DNA of 64,000 nucleotides from Streptomyces lydicus (GTDB lineage Bacteria > Actinomycetota > Actinomycetes > Streptomycetales > Streptomycetaceae): positions 1-64,000 of the forward strand of contig NZ_JNZA01000011.1 in NCBI RefSeq assembly GCF_000717345.1. Reading direction: 5' to 3'. Below the pieces are notes generated by a model. It was not told where the DNA came from, searched no databases, and worked only from the letters and a program-made list of their open reading frames with translations. A program made the position numbers and the translations under genes. Shown one piece after another: positions 53,907 to 62,343 of this stretch. Numbering within the stretch: position 1 is the stretch's first letter; every line of letters begins with the position of its first letter.

Positions 53907-54566
53907 TCACATGGGCACGTGGGGCGTGACCGGAAGGACGTCCGGCGAGAGCGCACCGGCGCGGGCCGTCGCGCTGGTCATCCGGCGCAGGTGGTGCCGC
54001 CGGCACAGCACCTCGTAACCCACCTCGCCCTGCGCCTGGTTGACGTCCCCCACCACGACCTGGGCGCCCTCGACCACCATCTCCCCGCCCACCGTACGGG
54101 CGTTGTGGGTGGCTCGCGCACCGCACCAGCAGAGCGCCTCGACCTGCAACGACTCGACGCGGTCGGCGAGCTCGATGAGCCGGCGGGAGCCCGGGAAGAG
54201 GTGCGTGCGGAAGTCGGTGAGGATGCCGAACGCGAAGACGTCCAGATCGAGGTCGTCGACGATCCGCGCGAGCTGGTCTATCTGCGCGGGGGCGAGGAAC
54301 TGCGCCTCGTCCACGATGACGTAGTCCGCCCGGCCGCCCCGGGAGAGGTGGTCGACGAGGTAGGCGTAGAGGTCCATCCCCTCGTCGGCCTCGACCGCGT
54401 CCGTGACCAGCCCCAGCCGCGAGGAGAGCCGGCCCTCCCCCGCCCGGTCGTCACGGGTGAAGATCACTCCTTGGAGACCACGGGCTGAACGGTTGTGCCC
54501 GATCTGCAGCGCCAGCGTACTTTTCCCGCAATCCATGGTTCCGGAGAAAAACACCAATGCGGACAT
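53907..54566 (-). CDS. tdk: Thymidine kinase (type II)
   Basis: A 219-residue kinase that phosphorylates thymidine in the salvage pathway. The P-loop is FFSGTMDCGKST (about 7-18), the Walker B is ADYVIVDEAQFL with the catalytic Glu, and the lasso/zinc domain includes CWCGARATHNAR and CRRHHLR, giving four zinc ligands. The end is extended by about 25 residues. It complements dUTPase (38211-38732) in dTTP supply. Confidence 0.93.
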   Translation of the reverse strand: MSALVFFSGTMDCGKSTLALQIGHNRSARGLQGVIFTRDDRAGEGRLSSRLGLVTDAVEADEGMDLYAYLVDHLSRGGRADYVIVDEAQFLAPAQIDQLARIVDDLDLDVFAFGILTDFRTHLFPGSRRLIELADRVESLQVEALCWCGARATHNARTVGGEMVVEGAQVVVGDVNQAQGEVGYEVLCRRHHLRRMTSATARAGALSPDVLPVTPHVPM

Positions 54567-54683
54567 GGGTGGGGAATGGCCTTTCGCGTCGGAGTCAGCG
54601 GCATGGCAGCGGGCAGGGCCCGCCGTCCGCCCGGGTGGGCGGGGTGTCGTGGGGCGTACGGGTGCGGATCGACCGGGTACCGG

Positions 54684-55874
54684 TCAGGTGCGGACTTCCA
54701 GGAGCGGGACCAGCTGCTCCAGCGGCGTCATCGAGCCGTGCATCCCGACCATCTCCGACTCGCGGGGCTCCCGTTCGCTCGCGATGATCACCATGTCGGC
54801 GTGCGCGGCCGCCACGACATCACCGATCCGGGCCCGCACCCGGTCGTCGACCCGCGGCCCGAACCACCCGGCCGCGATGGCCTCGTCGCGGCTCGCGACC
54901 CACATCTGCTCGCCGACCACCTCGCGCCACACGGCGAGCACATCGGCGGCCGCGCCGGGGTGGGCGTAGACGTGCCGGGCACGGCCCTCGCCGCCCAACA
55001 GGCGGACGCCGGCCCGCAGTTCCCAGTCCTCGTCGAAGTCGATCCGGGACTCGGGGTCGAACGGGATGTCGATCATGCCGTGGTCGGCGGTGACGTAGAG
55101 GGCGCTGCGCGGCGGGAGTTGCTCCGCGAGCCGCTCGGCGAGCCGGTCCACGTACATCAACTGGCCTCGCCAGGCATCGGAATTGACGCCGTAGCGGTGG
55201 CCCTTGCCGTCGACCTCGGAGTAGTACGTGTAGACCAGCGAGCGGTCGGCGGCGGCGAGCTGTGCGGCGGCCAGGTCCATCCGCTCCTCGCCGGAGAGCC
55301 GGCCGTGGAAGCTGCCGCCGCTGAGCGCGATCTTGGTGAGCGGGGTCTGCTCGAAGTTCGGCGCGGAGACCTGACAGGTGTGGACACCCGCCGCGGCCGC
55401 CTGCTGGAAGACCGTCGGATACGGCTGCCAGACATACGGATCGGTCCAGGGATACCAGCGCAGCTGGTTCATCAGGGCGCCGGTGGCCGGGTCCTCGCAG
55501 GTGTAGCCGGGCAGGCCGTGGGCGCCCGGCGGCAGGCCGGTGCCGACCGAGGCGAGCGAGGTCGCGGTCGTGGAGGGGAAGCCCGCGGTGAGCGGACGGC
55601 CGGTGCCGTTGAACGACGTCCCCAGGAGCGAGGTGAGGAACGGCGCCTCCTCCGGGTGCGCGCGCAGCAGGTCCCAGCCGAGGCCGTCGATGAGGAAGAC
55701 GCAGGCCCGGTCGGCCGGTGCCAGCTCCATGCACGCGGCGAGGCCGGGGACGCCGAGGCCCGCGGCGACGGTGGGCAGCAGATCGGCGAGGGAGCCGGTG
55801 CCGTAGCGGGGCACCGGGGCGTCGAGCGGGTCGAGCGGTGTGGGTTCCGGCCAGGCGGGGGCGATGTCGACCAT
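54684..55874 (-). CDS. Nucleotide pyrophosphatase/phosphodiesterase-like alkaline phosphatase superfamily protein
   Basis: A 396-residue metal-dependent hydrolase. Two-metal site residues are visible: Asp in CVFLIDGLGWDLLR, the Thr nucleophile in AGFPSTTATSLASVGTG, Asp and His in EVDGKGHRYG, DH in LYVTADHGMIDIP, and a late His in HVYAHPGA. It probably hydrolyses phosphodiester or nucleotide-sugar substrates. No signal peptide is present, so it is cytoplasmic. Its ATG overlaps the DUF5998 stop by one base, so the two genes are coupled. Confidence 0.88.
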   Translation of the reverse strand: MVDIAPAWPEPTPLDPLDAPVPRYGTGSLADLLPTVAAGLGVPGLAACMELAPADRACVFLIDGLGWDLLRAHPEEAPFLTSLLGTSFNGTGRPLTAGFPSTTATSLASVGTGLPPGAHGLPGYTCEDPATGALMNQLRWYPWTDPYVWQPYPTVFQQAAAAGVHTCQVSAPNFEQTPLTKIALSGGSFHGRLSGEERMDLAAAQLAAADRSLVYTYYSEVDGKGHRYGVNSDAWRGQLMYVDRLAERLAEQLPPRSALYVTADHGMIDIPFDPESRIDFDEDWELRAGVRLLGGEGRARHVYAHPGAAADVLAVWREVVGEQMWVASRDEAIAAGWFGPRVDDRVRARIGDVVAAAHADMVIIASEREPRESEMVGMHGSMTPLEQLVPLLEVRT

Positions 55875-56467
55875 CAGCGGGAGGTGGTGGTGGCCGCGGT
55901 GGCCTCGGAGAGCGCCTGGGCGAAGGCGAGCGTCTCGCGCACCGAGTCGGGGCCGTCGCCGGCCTCACTGACCCGCAGCGAGAGGTCGTCCGCGGTGGAG
56001 GATCCGGTGTACCCGTGGTCCGCCTCGCAGTTGGGGTCGCCGCAGGCGGCGGGCTCCAGGTCCAGACGGGCGACGGCGCCCCAGCCGATGGTCAGCACCA
56101 CCTCGCGGGGCAGCTGGCCCGGGGTGTACGACTCGGGGTTCGCGACCACGCGGCTGAGCACCACGGACGAGATCCGGCCCAGCTTGACGGACTCGGTGGA
56201 GGTGGTGGCGTACGGCGACGGGGAGGTGGCGTCGGCGGCCTGCTCGTCGGTGTGGCTGACGATGAAGCGCGTACCGGTCAGGACCAGGACGGTGACGTGG
56301 CGGCGGACCTCGTTGGCGTCGAAGGTCGTCTCCTGATGGACGAGGTACGACACCACCGGCTCGCCGCCGACCGCGGCCTGCACCGCCTCGGCCACGAGCG
56401 TCGGGTAATAGCCACTGCGCTCGATCGCCGCGCGCAGCCCCTGGGTCGTCGTACCGGTCTTAGCCAT
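55874..56467 (-). CDS. DUF5998 family protein
   Basis: A 197-residue soluble protein starting at the ATG at 56467 (MAKTGTTTQGLRAAIERSGY), with an alternative ATG nine bases earlier. It contains PVVSYLVHQETTFDANEVRR, VLVLTGTRFIVSHTDE and GWGAVARLDLEPAACGDPNC, the last with a paired-cysteine loop. This pattern matches an actinobacterial family of unknown function. It is the first gene of the pair with the phosphatase, suggesting a joint role. Confidence 0.8.
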   Translation of the reverse strand: MAKTGTTTQGLRAAIERSGYYPTLVAEAVQAAVGGEPVVSYLVHQETTFDANEVRRHVTVLVLTGTRFIVSHTDEQAADATSPSPYATTSTESVKLGRISSVVLSRVVANPESYTPGQLPREVVLTIGWGAVARLDLEPAACGDPNCEADHGYTGSSTADDLSLRVSEAGDGPDSVRETLAFAQALSEATAATTTSR

Positions 56468-56526
56468 GGGGTCCATCCTACGGGGCCTGCGCGGGGGTAC
56501 GGGCCCAGTGGGCATGAGGCAGGCTC

Positions 56527-59500
56527 CTAGTAGGCGGGCAGGCGGCGGGGGCCCAGGTCGGTGGTGGCGGGGGGCCTCGCCAGCCGGACGCCGGCCCCCA
56601 GGACGGAGAGGCCGTGCGGGGAGACCACGACCGGTTCGAGGTCGACACCCACCACCTCGGGGTGATCGTCGACGAGCCGGGAGACCCGCAGCAGGAGCTC
56701 CGCCAGCGCACCGGTGTCGACGGGCTGGGAGCCGCGCCAGCCGAACAGCAGCGGGGCGGCCCGGATGGAACGGATCTGTTCGGCGACCTCGCGGTCGGTG
56801 GCGGGGATGAGGCGGTGGGCGACATCGCCGAGCAGCTGGGAGGGGGCGCCGGCCAGGCCGAAGGAGAGGACCGCGCCGGCGGCCGGGTCGATGGCGGCCC
56901 GGACGACCGTGTCGACGCCGCGCGGCACCATCGACTGGACGACCGGGCGCAGCTCCTCGGGCGAGCCGAGGAAGTCGGTCAATTCGGCGTAGGTACGGCG
57001 GAGTTCGGCCTCGCCGGCGATGTCCAGGCGGACCCCGCCGAGGTCGGCGCGGTGCCGCAGGTGGGGGGCGGTGGTCTTGAGCGCCACCGGGTAGCCGAGG
57101 CGGGCGGCGGCGCGTACGGCGGTGTCCGGGTCCGGGGCCGGCAGGACCGGGTGGGTGCGGATGCCGTAGCGGGCGAGCAGGGCCTCGGCGTCCTCGGCCG
57201 GCACCGGGAAGGAGCGACCGTCGGAGGTCTCGGCGGACAGGCGGCCGAGGAGCCGCTCGATGTCGGCGCCGGCCGCCGCCTCCTGGATGTCGTCGTACTC
57301 CGGCACCCGGCCGGGCTCGGCGGCCTCGCGGCGCCAGGCGGCGTACCGGACCGCCTCGGCGAGCGCGCGCACCGCACGCTCGGCGGCGGGGTAGGCGGGG
57401 ATCCGCAGCGGCGCGGGGCGCCGCCGGAGCGGGCCGGCGGCGGCCTCGGCGTCGGCCGGCGGGGGCGCGGGGGCGCCGCCGGGCGCCGGGGGCGGGCCCG
57501 GAGGGACCGAGGGGCGGGCGGCGGCCGTCCGGTGCGGGGGCGGCGGTGGTGCGGCGCCGAACAGAGGCGCCTCGGGCGGGGCGGGCCGGGGCGCCGGGGC
57601 TTCGGCACGGGTGGGCTGCCGGTCCGGGGCCGCCGGGTCGGCCGCCATCGCCGGGTCGGCGGAGGAGGCCGGGTCGGCGGAGGAGGCCGGTGGCGCCGGT
57701 GCCGCGAGCGTCTCGGCGAGGTCCTCCATGGCCAGGTGGACGACCGCGACCGGCTTGTGCGGATGCTCGGCGGCCGCGGAACGCAGGGCGGCGGCGAGCG
57801 CGGCGCCCTCGCTCCCGCCCGGGAAGAAGCCGTCGTGCTCCCCCACCCAGGGGATGGCCGTGACGATCACGGCGTCGCAGCCCTCACCGGCCAGTGTCTC
57901 GGAGAGCGCGGCACGGAAGTCGTCCGGCGTCGCCGCCGAGGCCAGCACGCGCGGGCGCACCGGGCGCAGCCGCTCGGTCAGACAGGCGTCGTAGGCGAGC
58001 AGGGCCAGCGACTCGGAGTTGCCGAGGATGCCGATGCGCGGGCCGGCCGGCAGCGGCTGGGAGGCCAGCAGCAGCCCGGCGTCGACGAGTTCGGTGACCG
58101 TGTCGACGCGGATCACCCCGGCCTGCCGCATCAGGGCGGCGACCGTGCTGTCGGGGACGCGGACCGTGGGCACGGCGTGGCCGAGCGGGGCGGTGCCGGT
58201 GTGCCGGGCCCCCTTGGCGACCACGACGGGCTTGACGGCGGCGGTGCGCCGGGCCAGCCGGGCGAACTTGCGGGGGTTGCCGATGGACTCCAGGTAGAGG
58301 ATCACGACTTCGGTGTCCGGGTCGTCGTACCAGTACTGGAGCAGGTCGTTGCCGGAGACGTCGGCGCGGTTGCCGGCCGAGACGAAGCTGGAGATGCCGG
58401 CGATGCCGCCGTGCCCGGGGCCGCGGGCGTGCAGGCCGCTGAGCAGGGCGATCCCGATGGCGCCGGACTGGGTGAACAGGCCGATGTGGCCGGCGCCCGG
58501 CATCCGGGGTGCGAGGGAGGCGTTGAGCCGGACGTCGCCGGCGGTGTTGATCAGGCCGAAGGCGTTGGGCCCGATGAGCCGCATGCCGTACGAGCGGGCC
58601 TGGCGGAGCAGGGCGCGCTGCCGCTCCCTGCCCTCGGGGCCCGCCTCGGCGTATCCGGAGGACAGGATGAGCACGCCCTGGACGCCGTGTTCCCCGCAGT
58701 CGCGGACCGCGGCGGGGACGCCGTCCGCGGGGACCGCGATGACCGCGAGGTCGACCGGGTCGGGGATCTCCCGCAGGGCGCGGACGGCCGGCACCCCTTC
58801 GGGGTCGAGTCGGTGCAGGTCGTCGGGGAAGGCGTGGTTGACGGCGTGCACCCGGCCCGTGTAGCCGGCGTCGAGGATGTTGCGCAGGACCGTGCGGCCG
58901 ATGCCGCCGGGGGTGCGCCCGGTGCCGATGACGGCGACCGAGCCGGGGGCGAGCAGGCGCTGCACCGAGCGGGCCTCGGCGCGCTGCTCGCGGCCGCGCA
59001 TCACGGCCATGGACTGCTCGGTGGGCTCCAGGTCGAACTCCAGCCGGACCACGCCGTCTTCGAAGGTGCGCTGCTGGGTGTAGCCGGCGTCCGTGAACAC
59101 CTTGATCATCTTGGAGTTGGCGGGCAGCACCTCGGCGGCGAACCGCCGGATGCCGCGCTCCCGGGCGACGGCCGCGATGTGCTCCAGGAGGGCGGAGGCG
59201 ACCCCGCGGCCCTGATGGGCGTCCTGGACGAGGAAGGCGACCTCGGCCTGGTCGTCCTCGGGGTCCTTGGCGGGCAGCCCCTGGTCGTTGATCCGGTCGT
59301 AGCGGACCGTGGCGATGAATTCGCCGCCCACCGTGGCGGCGAGGCCGACCCGGTCGACGTAGTCGTGGTGGGTGAAGCGGTGCACGTCGCGGTCGGACAG
59401 GCGCGGGTAGGGCGCGAAGAAGCGGTAGTACTTCGACTCGTCCGAGACCTGTTCGTAGAAGGACACCAGGCGCTCGGCGTCGTCGGGGGTGATGGGGCGG

Positions 59501-59580
59501 ATCCGCGCCGTGCCGCCGTCACGCAGCACCACGTCGGCTTCCCAGTGGGTCGGGTACGCGTGGTCCGGCGACTTCTGCAT
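56527..59580 (-). CDS. GNAT / NDP-forming acyl-CoA-ligase-type protein acetyltransferase (Pat-like)
   Basis: A 1017-residue enzyme. I use the ATG at 59580 (MQKSPDHAYPTHWEADVVLR). Domain order: GNAT (about 15-175; VAFLVQDAHQGRGVASALLE is the acetyl-CoA loop), CoA-binding Rossmann domain (about 200-300; GSVAVIGTGRTPGGIGRTVL), succinyl-CoA-synthetase-like domain (about 315-650, with RHTGT at the expected histidine), a 120-residue Pro/Ala-rich linker, and an ATP-grasp domain (about 800-1000; YGIRTHPVLP, YPVALKTTAPHL). Related enzymes acetylate lysines of metabolic enzymes such as acetyl-CoA synthetase. In enterobacterial PatZ the GNAT is C-terminal; the N-terminal position is usual in actinobacteria. 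Confidence 0.88.
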   Translation of the reverse strand: MQKSPDHAYPTHWEADVVLRDGGTARIRPITPDDAERLVSFYEQVSDESKYYRFFAPYPRLSDRDVHRFTHHDYVDRVGLAATVGGEFIATVRYDRINDQGLPAKDPEDDQAEVAFLVQDAHQGRGVASALLEHIAAVARERGIRRFAAEVLPANSKMIKVFTDAGYTQQRTFEDGVVRLEFDLEPTEQSMAVMRGREQRAEARSVQRLLAPGSVAVIGTGRTPGGIGRTVLRNILDAGYTGRVHAVNHAFPDDLHRLDPEGVPAVRALREIPDPVDLAVIAVPADGVPAAVRDCGEHGVQGVLILSSGYAEAGPEGRERQRALLRQARSYGMRLIGPNAFGLINTAGDVRLNASLAPRMPGAGHIGLFTQSGAIGIALLSGLHARGPGHGGIAGISSFVSAGNRADVSGNDLLQYWYDDPDTEVVILYLESIGNPRKFARLARRTAAVKPVVVAKGARHTGTAPLGHAVPTVRVPDSTVAALMRQAGVIRVDTVTELVDAGLLLASQPLPAGPRIGILGNSESLALLAYDACLTERLRPVRPRVLASAATPDDFRAALSETLAGEGCDAVIVTAIPWVGEHDGFFPGGSEGAALAAALRSAAAEHPHKPVAVVHLAMEDLAETLAAPAPPASSADPASSADPAMAADPAAPDRQPTRAEAPAPRPAPPEAPLFGAAPPPPPHRTAAARPSVPPGPPPAPGGAPAPPPADAEAAAGPLRRRPAPLRIPAYPAAERAVRALAEAVRYAAWRREAAEPGRVPEYDDIQEAAAGADIERLLGRLSAETSDGRSFPVPAEDAEALLARYGIRTHPVLPAPDPDTAVRAAARLGYPVALKTTAPHLRHRADLGGVRLDIAGEAELRRTYAELTDFLGSPEELRPVVQSMVPRGVDTVVRAAIDPAAGAVLSFGLAGAPSQLLGDVAHRLIPATDREVAEQIRSIRAAPLLFGWRGSQPVDTGALAELLLRVSRLVDDHPEVVGVDLEPVVVSPHGLSVLGAGVRLARPPATTDLGPRRLPAY

Positions 59581-59717
59581 GCGGACAGAGTACGGCCGGG
59601 CACCGTCAATCGGCCCTGCGCGCGTACCCTCGGGATCAGCACGACGGACTGCTGGACCACCGCCGGCAGCGTGCAAGAATGGTCTAGACAACAGTCACGA
59701 CTTTGAAGGGCAACACC

Positions 59718-59999
59718 ATGGCTGAGCGCCGCGTCAATGTCGGTTGGGCCGAGGGCCTGCACGCCCGCCCCGCGTCGATCTTCGTCCGTGCGGCCACCGC
59801 CTCCGGTGTTCCGATGACGATCGCCAAGGCCGATGGCAATCCCGTCAACGCGGCCTCCATGCTCGCGGTCCTGGGCCTGGGCGCCCAGGGCGGCGAGGAG
59901 ATCGTGCTGGCCTCCGACGCCGAGGGCGCCGAGGTCGCGCTCGACCGCCTGGCGAAGCTCGTCGCCGAGGGTCTCGAGGAGCTCCCGGAGACCGTCTGA
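59718..59999 (+). CDS. ptsH: Phosphocarrier protein HPr
   Basis: A 93-residue PTS carrier. His15 in GLHARPAS receives phosphate from enzyme I; Ser47 in NAASMLAVLGLGAQGG is the site that HPr kinase modifies in Firmicutes, though no such kinase is expected here. GAAGGG eight bases before the ATG is the ribosome binding site. It passes phosphate to sugar permeases and may affect carbon regulation. It faces away from the acetyltransferase gene and ends at a hairpin. Confidence 0.95.
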   Translation: MAERRVNVGWAEGLHARPASIFVRAATASGVPMTIAKADGNPVNAASMLAVLGLGAQGGEEIVLASDAEGAEVALDRLAKLVAEGLEELPETV

Positions 60000-60031
60000 G
60001 GACGAGTCCGCGAGGACCCCGCAGCATGCGG

Positions 60032-60079
60032 CGGCCCCGCCGTGGTGACCGGATTCCGGTCGTCGCGGCGGGGCCGTTT
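60032..60079 (+). terminator. Terminator after ptsH
   Basis: CGGCCCCGCCG pairs with CGGCGGGGCCG, with an inner GACCGG/CCGGTC stem, ending in TTTCG, 32 bases after the stop. Confidence 0.8.
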
Positions 60080-60311
60080 CGCGCAGTCCGCACAAGCGAC
60101 GCGGCGCGGGACACCTGCGTGGGAAAAAGCGCCGGAATTCGCCGGCCGGATTCCGCGCGCGACGCAGACGCACGGCGCGGGAAATGCACGCGCCGGACAG
60201 CCGCGGAAGGACAGCGGAAATGCGGGCAGCAGAAATGCCGCCCCGATAAATGCGCCGGATTTCCCACGGACGGTCCCGGGATTCCGCAGCTCTTTGTATA
60301 CGGGCCGCTTG
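60080..60311. other. Intergenic region
   Basis: No supported gene between the ptsH terminator and the end of the convergent GntR gene; only short purine-rich repeats such as GGAAATGC can be seen. Confidence 0.4.
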
Positions 60312-61001
60312 TTAAGAGCGGGCGCGTGCCGTGTTGACGGGCCGTTTCGGATCCCTCACCGCGGCACCGGCGGGGCGCCGCAGGCGGTACACCGGCAGGG
60401 AGCGCTCGATGTGCGCCGCCATCAGGGACCGGGCCCGTTCCGCATCACCCCGGGCCACCGCGTCCAGCACCGCGCCGTGCTCGTCCCACGACTCGCCGGC
60501 CCGGGCCGGCGGCTCCACCGCGTACATCCACTCGATCTTGCGTCGCAGCTGGGTCAGCAGTGCGGTCAGGCTGGGGCTGCCGGCCGCCCGGGCGAGCGTC
60601 TCGTGGAACCACCCGTCCAGTTGTCGCAGGTCGGCAGGGCTGCCGTGGCGGGCCCGCTCCCGGCCGAGCCGCACCAGTCCGCGCAGCACCTTCAGATGCT
60701 CCGGGCTGCGGCGGGCGGCCGCCCGGGCCGCGCCCAGCGGCTCCAACAGGGCCCGGACGTCCAGGAGGTCCGCGGCCTCCTGCTCGGTGGGCTCGGCGAC
60801 GCAGGCGCCCGCGTGGTGCCGGGTGGTGACGAAACCCTCCGACTGCAGGGTGCGCAGCGCTTCGCGGACCGGCACCCGGGAGACGCCGTAACGCGCCGCG
60901 AGGATCTCCTCGATCAGCCGGCTCCCCGGCGCCAGCGCACCGGAGACGATGTCCTCGCGAATCGCCGTGCACACCGCATGCGCGGAAATATGGCCTCGCA
61001 T
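60312..61001 (-). CDS. GntR-family regulator (FadR subfamily)
   Basis: A 229-residue regulator. The winged helix-turn-helix is at about 8-75 (AIREDIVSGALAPGSRLIEE, YGVSRVPVREALRTLQSEGF) and the all-helical FCD ligand domain at about 80-215 (RALLEPLGAARAAARR, LDGWFHETLARAAGSPSL, WDEHGAVLDAVARGDAERAR), with the Asp/His residues that bind metal and a small carboxylate. A GGAGG ribosome binding site lies nine bases before the ATG. The effector and targets are not known; location beside ptsH hints at carbon metabolism only by position. Confidence 0.88.
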   Translation of the reverse strand: MRGHISAHAVCTAIREDIVSGALAPGSRLIEEILAARYGVSRVPVREALRTLQSEGFVTTRHHAGACVAEPTEQEAADLLDVRALLEPLGAARAAARRSPEHLKVLRGLVRLGRERARHGSPADLRQLDGWFHETLARAAGSPSLTALLTQLRRKIEWMYAVEPPARAGESWDEHGAVLDAVARGDAERARSLMAAHIERSLPVYRLRRPAGAAVRDPKRPVNTARARS

Positions 61002-61178
61002 CGTCCGTACCTCCGCCGTAATCCCCGGAAAACACCGCCGGTCGGCAGCATTTCCGTGACTCTATTCGACCGGGGCGGCATTTCCGACGGACTTCGGTTA
61101 TTCATGCATCTCTTTTGGCCAGCGGCGGACGGATCCGCCGGCCGGGTGATGCGGTGTGCCGGACGGGACGGCGGTGTC
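61002..61178. other. Short intergenic region
   Basis: The region between the GntR start and the M23 peptidase stop is relatively AT-rich around 61090-61110 and presumably holds the regulator's promoter. Confidence 0.3.
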
Positions 61179-61967
61179 TCAGACGTTGACGCCGTGCGCG
61201 CGCAGATACGCGACCGGGTCGATGTCCGAGCCGTAGTCAGGAGTGGTGCGGGCCTCGAAGTGCAGATGCGGGCCGGTGGCGTTGCCGGTGGCGCCGGAGA
61301 GGCCGATCTGCTGGCCCGGGGTGACGGTCTGGCCGACCGAGACGCCGATCGACGACAGGTGGCCGTACTGGGTATACGTGCCGTCGTGCATCTTGATCAC
61401 GATGTTGTTGCCGTACGAGCCGCCCCAGCCGGCCTCGACGACGGTGCCCGCGCCGACGGCGTGGACGGAGGTGCCGGAGGCCGCGTGGAAGTCGATGCCG
61501 GTGTGGCTGCCGGAGGACCACAGGCCGCTGGACGCCTGGTAACCGGTGGAGACGTAGGAGCCGGTGATCGGCGCGACGAAGGCGTTGAGGCGCTTGCGCT
61601 CGGCGTCGCGGGCGGCACGCACCTTGGCCTCGTGCTCGGCCTTGGCCTTCTTCCTGACGGCCTCGGCGTGCCGCCTGGCCTCCTCGGCGCGCTTCTTGGC
61701 GGCGGCCTCGACCTGCTCCTTCGCCGCGGCGGCCTGCTGCGCGTCGGCCTGGGACTCCAGGCGGTCGGCGAGCTCGTCACCGAGGACGACGGCCTGCTGC
61801 AGGCCGGTGTCGTGGGTGCGCGCCTCGTCGGTGAGGGCCAGCGCCGGCGACGCCACGGAGGCGACAGCGCCGGAGGCCGCGAGCGTGGCTATGCCGGCGA
61901 TGTTGCGGGTCGTACGAGCGGAACGGCTCGTACGGCGGTGCTTCCCGGTGGCACGGGTGAACGCCAT
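61179..61967 (-). CDS. Secreted M23 (LytM-type) peptidoglycan endopeptidase
   Basis: A 262-residue exported cell-wall hydrolase. A basic leader precedes the signal peptide (TRNIAGIATLAASGAVASVA, cleavage near SPALA), then a coiled coil (about 55-125, rich in KRAEEARRHAEAVRKK), and the M23 domain (about 135-258). Zinc ligands: His and Asp in GSHTGIDFHA and the final His in GPHLHFEA, with the catalytic His in TQYGHLSSIGV. It cleaves cross-links during growth or germination. Its long leader carries a c-di-AMP riboswitch, so its expression should fall when c-di-AMP is high. Confidence 0.93.
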   Translation of the reverse strand: MAFTRATGKHRRTSRSARTTRNIAGIATLAASGAVASVASPALALTDEARTHDTGLQQAVVLGDELADRLESQADAQQAAAAKEQVEAAAKKRAEEARRHAEAVRKKAKAEHEAKVRAARDAERKRLNAFVAPITGSYVSTGYQASSGLWSSGSHTGIDFHAASGTSVHAVGAGTVVEAGWGGSYGNNIVIKMHDGTYTQYGHLSSIGVSVGQTVTPGQQIGLSGATGNATGPHLHFEARTTPDYGSDIDPVAYLRAHGVNV

Positions 61968-61991
61968 CTGCTGGCTCGTCCTTTCCTTCCC

Positions 61992-62128
61992 TCTCGCCTA
62001 CCGGGTTAGCTGACGGGTTCGGAGCAGGAAGGTCTCCTACGGGCTCCTCCAGGAGGAGTCCGATTCACCCCAGGGGACGTGTGGGTCCCCGGCTCCCCTG
62101 GCTCGCGCCGTACGGGGACTCGGCGATG
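61992..62128 (-). ncRNA. ydaO-type cyclic di-AMP riboswitch
   Basis: On the minus strand, 25 to 160 bases before the M23 peptidase gene, the conserved elements of the ydaO/yuaA aptamer occur in order: CGCCGAGTCC, GGGGAGCCGGGGACCC, CCTGGGGTGAATCGG, then CCGAACCCGTCAGCTAACCC followed by GGTAGGCG. In actinobacteria this riboswitch controls wall-lytic enzymes and switches them off on binding c-di-AMP. The 5' limit is approximate; an inverted repeat just upstream may belong to the promoter side. Confidence 0.9.
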
Positions 62129-62343
62129 ACTGTCCGGTGCCACTGTTGTGGCGGAGTTGTGACGAACAGCCGGACCGACGCTAAACGGGGCAACTTTCAA
62201 TGGGCAAACAGAACCGCTTTTTTGTGCGGGATGCCACAAGAACCTCCGCGGTCAGCCGCCATAAACCGGACAAACGACGGCTCCCGTGGCGCAATTGCGC
62301 CACGGGAGCCGCAGGGGTAATTGACCGCCCGTCAGGCAGTGGG
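62129..62343. other. Intergenic region with a hairpin after the M16 gene
   Basis: Contains the promoter for the riboswitch transcript. At 62281-62312 CTCCCGTGGCGCAATT and AATTGCG-CCACGGGAG form a strong inverted repeat that would terminate the M16 operon on the minus strand. Confidence 0.6.

Noticed and set aside
56614..59706. A 1030-codon plus-strand open frame
   Set aside because: Shadow of the acetyltransferase gene, which has clear domains on the minus strand.
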